From NCBI GenBank assembly GCA_964035545.1, contig CAXIUT010000219.1:1-38509 (forward strand): a stretch of 38,509 bases of DNA. The letters run 5' to 3'. The notes beneath the pieces are model-generated. The model made no database searches and was not told where the DNA came from. It was given only the letters and a program-made list of their open reading frames with translations. The stretch is from Bugula neritina (lineage: Eukaryota; Bryozoa; Gymnolaemata; Cheilostomatida; Bugulidae). A program made the translations under genes and the position numbers. Below, in pieces: positions 10,542 through 21,601 of the stretch. Every line of letters starts with the position of its first letter. Position 1 is the first letter of the stretch.

Positions 10542-12113
10542 TCATTTGAGCTAAAATTATTCTAAAATATGATTACTAGACTCTTTATGATGTATTTTAG
10601 CTGCTTTGCTTTCTTATTTACTTGATTTCTATTTTTTAACTAAAGAAAGATAGTCGAAACTTGGACTCAAATTTTCTTAACTACTATGTTTTGATAGTCT
10701 TTCTTCATCAATTATTTCTTCTATTTTATTTTATAGTTTTTGATTTTGAGTTATTATGGTATATTTAGATTATTTTTTTCTATTCAGATGAAAATGATGA
10801 GTTAAAATCAATTGGTGATTTGGCACCTTCCTATTAAGCTTTTTTTGATTAAAAAAACCTATAACAACCTATTTTAAATATGGAAATAATGATCAGTAAT
10901 ATTTTTAATCATACCTTCGAATTCATTTTATAGTTCTTTTTATCCAAATTATACTACTTTGGCACATATATTTTCCATTTATTTGATTTATTGCTATACT
11001 GTACATTTAATAGTTTAAAGTTAACTTTGAAGAGAAGTTATTATCTTTAAAAAATTATAGATATTTTAGTTTTGAATAAATGATTCTCTTTGATGATTGA
11101 AATTAAGATATTATTCATTGATTTATAACTTCTAAAAACTAAGTTAATCTTTTTGACTCACTTCATCATTATCCTTAATTTTCTTTCTCACAACACTCTA
11201 CAATTATCTTTCTGCATCATAGTTATAAATAATGTTTTATTTATTTAATCTAATGCTATTATAATACACAATATTCTTACTATCTAAATTTATTTTTAAC
11301 CTATTGGCCCAATTGTTCAAAGTATTCCATATTTTATCATTAAAACAGATTCCTTTGCCTGTTTTATTGATAGTAGCATATTAATTATGAATGCCTACTA
11401 TGTATAGTTAATCATTAATTGAGGTTAAGATGGGGGCTCCTGATTGTCCAGAAATAGTGGCCATATTTTTGTAATAAATAAAGTTGTTGTGGATTTTAGT
11501 TAACTTACCTTAATCATCTTTTAAGATAGTAATAAAATTATAACCTTATTTTTCTATATTTTTGCTGAATTAGAGTGTATCTTTTGCATTGAAATCAGGA
11601 AATCCTGAAACATATGCTGGAAAATTAGATTATAATTATATTTAGAGATTTATTAATGATTTTATTGATTTCTACCAGATATGGGGTTGGGGTTGGGGTT
11701 GGGGTTGGGGTTGGGGGTTGGGGTTGGGGTTGGGGTTGGGGTTGGGGTTGGGGTTGGGCAAAGTTCTTGTCTTTTTCAAGTTTAATTAAAATATTTGTAC
11801 TGTGATCATCTAGCTGTCTGCTTTGGTCAACAAAAATAATTCTTATTTCGGTGGCAAAAGATTGAATTTAATCGATATAAATGTTATGACCTGAAGTCAA
11901 GATAAGTTGATCTTAAAGTAAGAATCCAGTGCTACAATGGATGGTTCCGATTTTCCTTTTATCATTTCTCCAATATGATCTGATTGCTACCTGTCTAAGT
12001 CTAAAATTTTCAATTAGTTCTTTTTGTTTTAGACTAAAATTTTACTCAAAATGTTTAAATAGTTCCATTTGGTTAATCTTTTAATCCGATAATGATAATA
12101 TATCCAAAGACAT
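10542..12113 (-). CDS. V8/trypsin-like Ser protease split by telomeric tract
   Basis: The N-terminal part has STGFLLQDQLILTSGHN (catalytic His region) at about residues 60-78. The C-terminal part has FPAYVSGFPDF and SGQSGAPIL (catalytic Ser). This order and spacing fit S1-fold V8/glutamyl-endopeptidase-like proteases. Between them, right after ILIKLEKDKNFA, the frame runs through a 76-bp telomeric tract (11683-11758) read as Gln-Pro dipeptides. A 7-nt repeat (five G at 11713-11717) shifts the frame by one. Dropping one base there joins QP repeats to HIWQKSIKSL and gives 516 residues, with a 20-nt intron at 10839-10858. The expected catalytic Asp position looks like Asn (STNILIKL), so activity is doubtful. 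No signal peptide is seen. The C-terminus is a Lys/Gln-rich tail. Confidence 0.72.
11683..11758. repeat. Internal telomeric tract 1 (G4T2), coding
   Basis: About 12.5 GGGGTT units lie on the plus strand, in the same orientation as the right telomere. All are exact except one 7-nt unit with five G. Protease-coding sequence flanks both sides in the minus strand. In the minus strand the tract reads Gln-Pro, then Thr-Pro after the frame shift. Unique sequence continues beyond it, so it is not a chromosome end in this molecule. Confidence 0.95.
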
Positions 12114-12601
12114 TATTTAAAAAATAAAAAAAGTTGCAATTTTATATCTTCTTATATAAATAATTAATCATTAAGAACAGATAGAAATAATTAAAGCCCA
12201 ACAGGATCAATAAGACACTTTAAAATATAATTTGAAGGAAAAATAATTTGTTGATTTTCAATCATTTTAACTCTATTATGTATTTATCTTTAACTCTATC
12301 TATCTCTGATATATTTTTTTTGATTTTGAGCATCTAGAAATTCTTATAACTCCATATTTTAGCTCTTATTGGTATTATTCTTTTCTTGAGTTTATTATTA
12401 GAATTTTTCATACTTTTTTATCTCATCTAAAAGTTGTTAGAGTATTCTATTGATTTTAATTCTTTTTTCTGAAAATATTGGAGTTAAAAGTAGAAGAATA
12501 AAGTACTTTGGAATGTTATTTTTAAATTTGTAATTTTTTTTTGAAAGTTGTTCTTTATCTTTTCTGAGTTTCACAAGTTTTTAATATATTGATAATTTGG
12601 A
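12114..12601. other. AT-rich stretch, possible minus-strand coding
   Basis: The minus strand is purine-rich and open in two frames. One ends at TGA 12262-12264 and reads Lys/Asn/Gln-rich sequence ending DRVKDKYIIELK. The other reads a coiled-coil-like stretch (KKYEKFQQQTQEKNN, then ELQEFLDAQNQKKY). Neither has a convincing start codon or a 20-nt intron that supplies one, and neither matches a family. It may be a short gene or a 5' extension of the protease gene. Confidence 0.3.
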
Positions 12602-12802
12602 ATGGATAGGGATTATTGGGAATAGCAATATCTATGTTGTAGTCAACCCAAAATGATAAATATAGTTACAGACCAAGTGACTAGGATTCAAGATCCAACT
12701 CCTGATGTTAATCCTGTTCCAAGGTCTATGATACAGCCACCTCCACAAGATAATCAACCAATAATTCCAAACCTAAATAATCGTCCTAATAATCCTTCTT
12801 GA
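12602..12802 (+). CDS. Small Pro/Asn-rich protein
   Basis: ATG 12602 to TGA 12802 gives 66 residues without introns. The start (MDRDYWEQQYLCC) is followed by a Pro/Gln/Asn-rich tail (PRSMIQPPPQDNQP and PNLNNRPNNPS). The tail composition is unlike the surrounding AT-rich sequence and is hard to get by chance, which is the main support. No family is recognised. Confidence 0.45.
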
Positions 12803-14001
12803 AAAAAGAACTTTCAAACTCTGATATCATGATGATTTTTTACTTTATTTCTTAATGATTGTCATTGATACTTGGCCTTTTTATGACCTTTATATACTGG
12901 TTATTAGTTAGTTGAGAGATTCTTCAAGCAACAACTTGTTCTTTCTTTTTCTTTATTTGATTCTGGTATTTTTTATTTAGATTGTTGTCTTATGTGGTCT
13001 TTTTTATATTTGTTTTAGATTGATTCGATTACCTTAACTTCTTTTCTCAAGCATGGAATGTTATTTGACTTAATTCTAAGTCTTTTGCTTCTTTTCTCAA
13101 TCTTTCGAAAGATTAGGGTTATTTATGTGTTGATGAGGATGTTGTGAGCGAATGGTAAATATATAGTAGAATGGGGAGCATAATAAATGATTAGAAAAGT
13201 TGAAAGAAAAGGTTTATAAGAAGTCTACCAAGATCTGAATGTCTTAGAAGGTTGACTGATATTGTTTTTTGCTATTGCTTGCTTCAAATTTAGGCAAAAA
13301 AGTCAATAATCAGACTCATCAGTATGATGGCCTAAGTTCATAGAAGAACTTAGAATTGACTCAGAAGGGTAACATTTCTTCTCATTTCTTCCTAATAACA
13401 CTGATTCAAAAATTGAAAAAAATCTTTTAAGACTTTCAGATCATCAATAAACCTCGAAAAATTAAAGTTTCAAAAATATAAATTGTCATCAATTTTCACA
13501 TCTATAGTTAAAATAATATTACCTTAAATAACTTTTTTGCAAGATTTATTTTTTTAAGACTTTCAAATAAGTCTAGCTTAAGAAAAGTCTAGCTTAAAAT
13601 GGACTTAAAAAATCGCATTAAGTTAAGGAAAAAGCATTCGAAGAGACCTTTTATGAGTTCTAGAAGAGTTCTATAAGTTTTTTCTAAATTTTAAGGATCT
13701 GAAGTAAAAGATATCAAGATATACTTTCAACTATTTGATTTTAATAATTATAAACTGAAAAAAATATCATTAGAAGCATCTTACTCTTTAATAAGCACTA
13801 ACATTTAACAAAATTTATCGATTTAAAAATATTTTTAGACAGATTTTCGATCTTTTTATCGAATTAAAGAAAATTAATAACTGATAATTCTTTTTCTTCA
13901 TTTGATTAAATTTTAGTTAGAATATAAATAATTACGAACGAATGATGAGATATTCAAATCTATGATCTTTTATAAAAGTATTGAAATTATATTTATCAAC
14001 A
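12803..14001. other. Unresolved AT-rich region
   Basis: I could not fix a gene here. On the plus strand, 12840-13140 is T-rich and encodes hydrophobic sequence in two frames (one ends LKHGMLFDLILSLLL...VLMRML then TGA). On the minus strand the same bases encode Lys/Gln-rich sequence interrupted by TGA. At 13188 a plus-strand ATG opens MIRKVERKGLQEVYQDLNVL, which could continue at 13293 (GKKVNNQTHQYDGLSS) if a 43-nt GT...TAG segment were spliced. From 13400 to 14000 I see only AT-rich sequence with short direct repeats (TTTTAAGACTTTCA near 13424 and 13553; AAGTCTAGCTTAA twice near 13570-13597). Confidence 0.35.
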
Positions 14002-14792
14002 ATGGCATAATAAGAGCAAGTGTTCTACTCTAAGTAAGATCTAGAATGGGTCAATAGGACAAGGACTTTAATTGTCTCGTCGAGAGGAATAACTTCACGT
14101 CAAAGAGCATTTATTCTATCCATTTTTTCTCTTATGCCTCATTCCAAAAAGTAGTATAAATTGGAAAAATAAAGTAAATAATACTCTATGTAGATGTTAG
14201 ATAGCAAATTACAGAACTTTGCTAAACCCATAAAACACGATACTTCATGTATTTTTAATCAAAAAAGAAAATAAATTTTAGTGTATGGCTTGGTAGATAT
14301 CCCTAAGGTCCTTCAGTTAAAGTTGATATTGATAACATTGTATCAATAAAAGATGTAAGATTTCAAGGAAATTCTTTAAAAGGTTCAAGACCTATTATTT
14401 CTTTTGATGGTGGCTTCTAAAATGGAAAAATGGCTTTAATGAAGTAATTACTAATCAATATTTTCAATGTTCCCAAGTATCATCCTAAAAGCAACGGAGT
14501 AATCGATCATATTCTTAATTTTACCAATGAAGATGATTGTATAAGTTTTAGAAACTATCAGCTCTTTCGAGAGAACGTTAATAAGGATAAAGATATGATA
14601 GATCTCTATGAGATTGGTCCTCGATTTATAATGAAGATAAATTGCATACTTGAAGGAGTTATGGGAGGTGAAGTATTGTATAGAACTGCAGTGTACAAAA
14701 AATAGGCTAAAAAAGGGAAATTTGACAAAAGAAAACTTATTGAAAAAAAATAAGTCATCCCAAAAAATATATTTGGAGAAGAAGAAGTCTGA
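14002..14792 (+). CDS. BRX1: Ribosome biogenesis protein BRX1 (Brix domain)
   Basis: Removing the 20-nt intron at 14174-14193 gives 256 residues in one frame. Brix-family hallmarks in order: RTLIVSSRGITSRQRAF near the N-terminus, MPHSKK, FMYFQSKKKINFSVWLGRYP, GPSVKV, GNSLKGSRPIISFD, LLINIFNVPKYHPKS, DHILNF, then LYEIGPRFIMKI and GGEVLYRT. These match BRX1 rather than RPF2, IMP4 or SSF1. BRX1 acts in the nucleolus on early 60S precursors with EBP2. The C-terminus is shorter than usual and Lys-rich, ending IFGEEEV. The start ATG-GCA-TAA-TAA at 14002 is the first in frame with the conserved N-terminus. Confidence 0.92.
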
Positions 14793-14920
14793 TACTAGAA
14801 CATTTCTTATGTTTTATTCTTCAAATAATTATTTAAAAATAGTCATAAATATCCATGATTTAATTTCTATAAATCAGAGATAGATTTAGCTATTATATAA
14901 TTGACTTTTTTACTTTATAA

Positions 14921-17900
14921 ATGCAAAACACCGCCTTCCTCACAAAGGACAATCTGAAAAACAAGGCTCCTTCTTCAAACATTCCACTAAGTATTGCCTC
15001 TCCCTCAAGAGACCTTTCTTCGGTTCAATATGTCAAGGAACTCATCAATAGCAGTGCTAGCTATCAGGTCATTCCATCAACCCATAATCCTCTAGTGTAT
15101 AATATCGAAGAAATACTTTTAGAAATCCTTCCAATGACAAAGTACCTCTCTAGCTATCAAGAAATATTCTTTTAGATATCAGTCTTCCTTTTACCTATTT
15201 TGGCAATTAGCATGAATAGGGCAATTATTTTGGTCGATATCTCATCTATAATCAACGAATCATTGGAGTTCGTCTCTGTTGTGCTAGCCATACTGATCTT
15301 TTAAAAGAAAAGTCTCCTTTCAAAAAATGGACTTCGAAATTGAAAGCACTCTGGAAAGTTTTTCCCTCTATCATAAAATTTTACAAAAACAACAGATTTA
15401 ATGAAAAGAGCTATCAGAAAGAAGTTATGATTGGAGATTTCATTCTTTCCTTTGAAAATGTAAGAATTCACTTTCTATTCTAAAGTGAAATCAAGTGTAT
15501 ACCGAATGCTTTAGGAGAATCTCAGCAAGTTGGTTCAGAGATATTAAGCATTGTTAATGATTTATCTCGTTAGAATTCATTTGAAAACAGGCTAAGGCCT
15601 TCTAACATAGGCAATCCTTTATCAGGAGAAAACATATTAAAAAATTTTGCAAGGAATCATAAAAAGATTGTGATGTACTGCGGTTCAAGAATTGCTCCTT
15701 TGACTGAACTTTACCTTTCTTCTTCATGGATTCTTGATCACGAGCTCCCCTAAAAGAAAATTTAGCCTCATATTTTCGATGAAGGAGGAGTCTTATCTTA
15801 TGTTTGCAATATCTATCCGAATAAAAAATATTTATTACAATAGTAGCCTCGTAATATCAAGATAGTCCATCAGTTGGTTATTAATGAAAAATTACAAGAA
15901 CTGAAATCAACAAAACCAGGCAAATTTCAAAGAAAATATCCTTTCGGGTCTGGATTTTATGGTGCACTTCCAGAAAATATGTAAAGAGTATTATAAAAGA
16001 TGCACTACTGGTATGTTTATAATACAGTTACTGAGAGAGAGCCTTTTATCATTTCATTGCCATTAGATAATTTTACTTAAGAAATTGTGAAGGAATTCAA
16101 ATAAATAGCCTCTTACAATCAAAGCTAGTTGGGAAAATATATAATCCTATATAAAGCTCATAAAGAAAATATAATTTAGGAGAATGATGACTTGAAAAAT
16201 ATTGAAGTATTTGACTCTATTTAGGATATTAACATTAGATATCAAAGAAATCAATATTTTGTCTTTACTAATAACTAAAAATAAATTACAAATCTTGGTT
16301 CGATTACTTAGTTGAAAGAGAAATTATTTATTTGTTCAAAGTCATTATTTAGCAAAGAGGATATCTAAAACAATAAATAATATTTCAGTCTGGATAGAAA
16401 AATGGATAATTTTGCATAAAAAGTCATCTAAATGAGATATTCTTCATTGAAAACAATTTTTATTGAGAATAGACGTAGTTCAGATCCATTGACAGTTGAG
16501 CAGTTAATTTATTCTTTGAGTTAAAAATTCAAAACTAAAATTAAAAGGGTTTATAGCAGTAATCCTTTCTTCAAATATCTTCTTAATATAAGTAGACAGG
16601 AGATAATAAATTTAGTAGCAGAGCTTGTAGTACAGAATCCATAAGAATAAAAGAAAGGATAAACGAGTTTTTAGAAGTCAAAAAGATTTAATTCTATTAA
16701 TTTGACAGAGGATAAAGAAGATAAAACTAATAAAGACTTTTTTACAAAGTTAGATAGGGCTAGAAAATTATATGGATCTTCTAAAAGAAATATTCAAGTG
16801 TAATGTCATCGATGTAGAACATATATTTTGAGAAATTTTGTATATTAATGCCTTAAATGCAAAATTAAAACCTGTCATTTTTGTTATTAAAACATTAAAT
16901 AAAGACCTGAAAATCCTGAGGCTTATAAATAGTGTTTAGTTTGTAAGAAATTATGTCTGTGTGAAGGATGTTCTCAGAGAAAAAGGCTAAAATAGTAAGA
17001 AAAAAAAAAGATTCAAGCAAGTACCTAAGAGATTAAAAAACTAGCTTTATAATATCCTTTAAGCACTCTTGAATAGTTATAAGGAATCAATATTCAAATG
17101 AAAATGGAGTCGAGTATTTGTCGAATTTGTCAGATTTAAGGTAGAAAATCTCAATTTATCCTAGTATTATGCAGTAAATGTGATTAAAAAGGGTGCTTTA
17201 ATTGTATAAAAGCTGAATAAAAGGGAGTATTTATTTTCATTATATAGGATAGAAAGTTTGTTAAATAATGGCTTTGTAATAAATGCAAACCTATTACAGC
17301 TAAAAGACCAAATTTAGCATAACTAGCTATGATAGATGAGCGAGATGAAGTTCAAACTCCATACCACTAAATGAATATCTAAAATTAATCTCCTGCTTTA
17401 TCTCCTGTTTCTAATCAAGGATCATACGGAAAGTAATTTTTTATTTTATTTAGACCAATACCAAGAAAAAGATCACCTTCTCGATCAGGTAGTCCCAAAA
17501 AAGATAAGAAAATCAATCAGAAAAATGATAGAAGAGGATCTCCTTCAAATTCGCCCAGTCCACCAAAAAATAAAGAACAAAAAAATAAACCTAGATCCCC
17601 TTCCAGATCAGACTCTCCTGTAAAAATTCAAAAAAAGAGAAATCGTTCTCCTTAGAAATCATAATCACCACTTCAAACAAAAAAGCATTAAACCAGAAAA
17701 AGATCTCCATAAGCATCAAAGAGTCCAGAAAGAAAATAAACCAAAAAAAGAAGATCTCCTTCAAATTCTAATTCTCCTGGTCGAGGAAATAGAAATACAA
17801 CGAAAGACAAACGTTCTCGATCTAGATCTAAAAATAAAAAAGATTAAAAGTCTAAAGAGGTTGGAAAGCCTTTATGGGGAAAAGTTGAAGAGAAAACTGA

Positions 17901-18171
17901 AAATAAGAGCAATCAAAGGTCATCTAATAACAATCGAGGAAATGACGGTGGAAGAGGAAGGGGTAGAGGAAAAGGAAGAGGGTATCGAGGTCAAGATAGA
18001 GATAGAGATAGAGATAGAGATCCACATAGTTCAGAGTAGGAAAGATAGAGAGCAGATGCTGAAAAGATAGCTCAAAAAGAGAGAGAAAAGGAAAAATAAA
18101 AAGAATAGCTGAATTCTAAGATATTAGATCTTCCAAAGAAAGATTATTCAAATTACGATTTTGATTATTGA
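14921..18171 (+). CDS. Zinc-finger, RS-repeat nuclear-type protein
   Basis: Removing a 20-nt intron (15142-15161) and a 21-nt intron (17433-17453) gives 1069 residues in one frame. Residues 1-600 are globular and unassigned (for example PFTYFGNQHEQGNYFGRYLI). Around 620-680 a Cys cluster, CHRCRT...CLKCKIKTCHFC...CLVCKKLCLCEGC, resembles the zf-4CXXC_R1 finger of CDCA7-type chromatin proteins. Around 726-785 a second cluster (CRICQ...LCSKCDQKGCFNC...WLCNKC) resembles a PHD finger. Residues about 835-1000 carry many RSPS/SRS repeats, then GGRGRGRGKGRG and a run of Asp-Arg pairs. The architecture suggests a chromatin or RNA-processing factor. This is inference: the order finger, PHD-like, RS, RG is not one I know. 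Confidence 0.75.
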
Positions 18172-18225
18172 TATCTATGAATTTGTTTAAATTAATTATT
18201 TTATTGATAAAGATAACAGTATTAT

Positions 18226-19248
18226 ATGATAGACAAGGTTGAAGCTGATCTCTCTGAAGATTAAAATGAAAATAAGGTTATTCATGATGATGATAAAAAT
18301 AAGTTAAATTGTGTCAAATCTTTCGGTAGGATAATTAAAAATAAATAAAAGTTGTCAAAGAAATAGCCTCTTACTGATTTGAACATGAATCGATGCTAAA
18401 ATATAGAGGAAAAGAAAGAATAAGTTTATTCAATAAAATAGCTCAAAATAATTCCTTCGTTATTATTTTAAGCAAATATTTTAACTACAAAATCTGCTTG
18501 GAAAGAAGTAAATTATCTTTAAAGATCGAAGAAATATGGAAAAATATATCATTTAAATCATCAATAAGCAAAACAATAATAGAAATAAGATAAATCAGAA
18601 ATAATAAACCTTAATTTGTCACTGAAGTTTTTCCCAATAATTCCTGAATAAAATTAAGAAGATAAAAGTAAATTAATAATAAATAAACAACTATAATCAT
18701 TGAAGAAAAACTAAAAAGAAACTAAACTATTTGGCAAATTAAAGAAAGTTGGAAAATCAAAATCATAATTTATCAGATTGTTCAAAAAGCAAATATAAAA
18801 TGAAATTGAACTTAGAAATCTAAAACATCAGATAACCGAATCAAATAAATAATAAATCTAAAATATTCTTTTATCTGAATACAAAATAACATCTGAATTT
18901 ATCATACTTTCATCATAGTAATTTGATCCTTTTTTCTTAAATAAAAATACTACAGATATCAATGCCTTTACATCTTAGTTGTTCAAAGTATATAAAAAAA
19001 CATGTGATGTTTGGAAGTATTTTATAGTTTAGAAGTTTAATAGAGATTTTATCTAATCTATTTTTGAACAGATAAGAGGAAAAGTTGATAGAGATCATAT
19101 AACTGTAAGGAAATTTGTTAAAGCTTTCAACTAAATATTTGGAGATGATTCTTGTTTACTTGTTAAAGATCTTTATGGTATCTTTAAAAAATTATAACCT
19201 TTTACTCAATAAAATTTTATATCGACTTTAAGTATCAAATAAATCTGA
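18226..19248 (+). CDS. Unknown basic, helical protein
   Basis: The frame is intron-free: 340 residues, ATG 18226 to TGA 19248. Composition is Lys/Gln/Asn-rich with an acidic first 30 residues. Residues about 180-230 (KLFGKLKKVGKSKSQFIRLFKKQI) are strongly basic. The last 110 residues look more ordered (VWKYFIVQKFNRDFIQSI, KVDRDHITVRKFVKAFNQIF) and resemble a small helical domain. No family is recognised. It sits between the RS-repeat gene and the sirtuin in the same orientation, with 54-bp and 147-bp gaps. Confidence 0.65.
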
Positions 19249-19395
19249 AAAAATGATTTGTTAATAACTATAAATACAAAAATATTTAAGCTAAATAAAT
19301 GATAAACAAACAATTAAAGTATGACTGAAAATGAATTATTTTTGAGATGAGTTTCATATTTTTGAATTATATATTGTTGCTATTTAATAAATATT

Positions 19396-20529
19396 ATGTA
19401 ATCTGTAGAGTAGACCTTGCGTCATGCTAGAGAAGTGTAGTAACGATACAAAAAGTTTTTAGCCAATAAAAAAGAAAACGATAAATCAATGGAATAAACA
19501 CTCAAGAAAATAGATAGAACCCAAAAAACATTAGAATAAACTAAAGGTACTATTGGTCAAATTGATAATCTTTATACTAGACTTTAAAAAGCAATGAGTG
19601 ATTCGATTGATAAAGCTGTATCTTTGTTTGAAAAGAATCAGGCTATAACTGTTGCTTAGCCTGGATTTTAGCCTTTGCATGTAGATGCTAAAAAAGTTGC
19701 ATAAATGTTGAAAGATAAAAAGAAAATATTGGTATTGACTGGAGCTGGCATTTCTGCTGCTAGTGGTATTCCTACATTTCGGGGAGATAATGGTTTTTGG
19801 AGTAAATAAAATGTTGTCATTGATCCTAGTGATCCATAACAAGAGATAGATCCTCAAATTTTGTTGACTAATGCTTTTTATGGTAAGCATCCTTAAAGAA
19901 CTTGGGCATGGCTTAAAAACTTTTATTAAGTAAAAGCTAAAGCTAAACCAAATAAAGGTCATTTTGCTTTATCATAATTAATATAAACACTGAGAGCTAA
20001 AGGTAAATAGGTATGCATAGTGACTCAAAACATAGACAACTTTCATAACTAGACAAAGCAAGCCAGATTATCGAAAAATAAAAATATGAAGGATTATCCA
20101 ATTTACTAGATCCATGGTAACATTCTAAAACTACGGTGTTAAACATGTTCTAAGAAATAAGACAAATTATGTTCATAGCCATTCTAAGCATATCTTGATA
20201 TTCTCGACATGAAAGCTAATCTATTTTGTCCTAAATGCTAACAAAATTTAAGACCTCATATTATGTTTTTCGATTAAATTTACTAAGAAATTTACAATAA
20301 ATCTTAAACTGTGACTAAATTTTTATAAGAAAGTGATGCTGTAGTAGTAATTGGAACTTCGTTATCGACTGGTCTTGCTCATGGAATCGTACAAAAATCA
20401 ATAGAAAAAGAAAGGCAAGTTGTATAAATCAATGCTCAGTGTGAAATAAGACGATCAAAGGTTTGGTGGATGGAAAATAAGGCAGAATTGATATTGGAGG
20501 ACTTAAAGACAGAAATAATAAAAAAATGA
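19396..20529 (+). CDS. Sirtuin (NAD-dependent protein deacylase)
   Basis: The frame is intron-free: 377 residues, beginning ATG-TAA. The catalytic domain starts near residue 105. It shows the NAD-binding [23 protein letters not shown] (usual form TQNIDxLH), catalytic IHGN, two zinc CxxC pairs (CQTC and CPKC), [10 protein letters not shown] and VIGTSLSTG. The PHIVxFxE position reads PHIMFFD, which is close to the class I/IV type. Residues 1-95 form a Gln/Lys-rich predicted coiled coil ([25 protein letters not shown]) that is not part of the sirtuin core and may mediate dimerisation or targeting. Substrate and compartment are unknown. The gene is 123 bp from the PDI gene downstream. Confidence 0.93.
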
Positions 20530-20652
20530 TGATTTCTTTATGATGATCTTCTTTTTTGATGATATTTTTTTTGATGATGCAATATAGTTTTATAGATATT
20601 AGACGACATACGTGTGTTGAGTGATGATTTGTTATCATTATTTTTAAAAAGA

Positions 20653-21465
20653 ATGAAGTTGATTCTCTTATCTTTCCTCATCATGAGCATTGCCTTCTCG
20701 GAGGTGATTCCATTCAACAACGACGCCATTGAAAAGGTGTTCAAAGAAAACAGTGATGCTCTCTTTATCTTTATTGGAGATGAAGTTGAACAGGCTGAAG
20801 CTCTTGAAGCATTTAAAGCATATGATGCTACTGAACCAGGTTTCGTTATGGCTGTTTCATCTAAAAATGATGGACATGGACTTTACGATAGATTGGCTGA
20901 ATATTTGGGTGTTGACATTACAGCTACTCCTAAAATTCTTTTCATGAATAGCAAGCAAGCTAAATACAGATTTGATTCTGAAGAAATTACATCAGAAAGC
21001 ATCGCTACTTTTATTGAAAAAATCAAAAATGGAGAAATCGATCCTTTCTTGAAATCTGCTCCTATTCCTGAAACTAATGACGAACCAGTCAAAATCGGTG
21101 TTGGAAAGAACTGGAATGACCTAGTTATGAGCCACTAAAAAGAAGTTTTGGTTAAATTCTATGCTCCTTGGTGCGGACATTGCAAAACAATGGCTCCTCA
21201 CTATGATGAAGTAGCCAAAAAATTAGCTAATAACCCTAACATTATGCTTGTTAAGGTTGATTCAACTGAAAACTAAGTTCCGGGAATTGATGTTCAAGGT
21301 TTTCCTACTTTGAAGTTCTGGGGAAAGGACAAATCAGCTGAACCTCTTGAGTTTAATGGAGGAAGAGATGCTGATGGTATTATGCAATGGTTGAAAGAAC
21401 ATACTCAATACGAATGGATTGAGTCTGCTGCTGCTCCTGAAGAGGAAATCGACGAGTCACTTTGA
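20653..21465 (+). CDS. Short protein disulfide isomerase (b'-a' type)
   Basis: The product has 270 residues. A signal peptide (MKLILLSFLIMSIAFSE) supports the start at 20653 over an upstream in-frame ATG at 20614. Residues about 20-140 form a thioredoxin-fold domain lacking CxxC. Residues about 150-260 are a catalytic thioredoxin domain with FYAPWCGHCKTMAPHY and the cis-Pro loop GFPTLKFW. Classical PDI has a-b-b'-a', so this protein matches only the b'-a' half. The C-terminus ends EEIDESL, a weak variant of an ER retrieval signal. Expected role: disulfide formation or isomerisation in the ER, useful for the very Cys-rich proteins encoded on this chromosome (inference). Codon use is richer in CAA Gln and GC than its neighbours, suggesting high expression. 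Confidence 0.93.
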
Positions 21466-21601
21466 TTAATTTGATTTGTTCATCCATATTTTAACTTATC
21501 ATTCATTTATAGTCTTAGAATATCGAAATAATCATCTAAAATATTAATTTAGATTCTAAAATATGTTCTTATTTTAAACATAGATTAAGAGTGAGATTAA
21601 A

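Noticed and set aside
11683-11758. Assembly chimera of two chromosomes joined at a telomere.
   Set aside because: The His half and the Ser half of one protease domain lie on either side in the right order and strand, and no C4A2 tract follows. A chimera would not give this.
15044-15083. An earlier 20-nt GT...AG segment near 15031-15050 as the first intron of the zinc-finger/RS gene.
   Set aside because: It also restores frame, but it would discard the well-formed exon reading VKELINSSASYQVIPSTH and NIEEILLEILPMTK. The intron at 15142-15161 keeps it.
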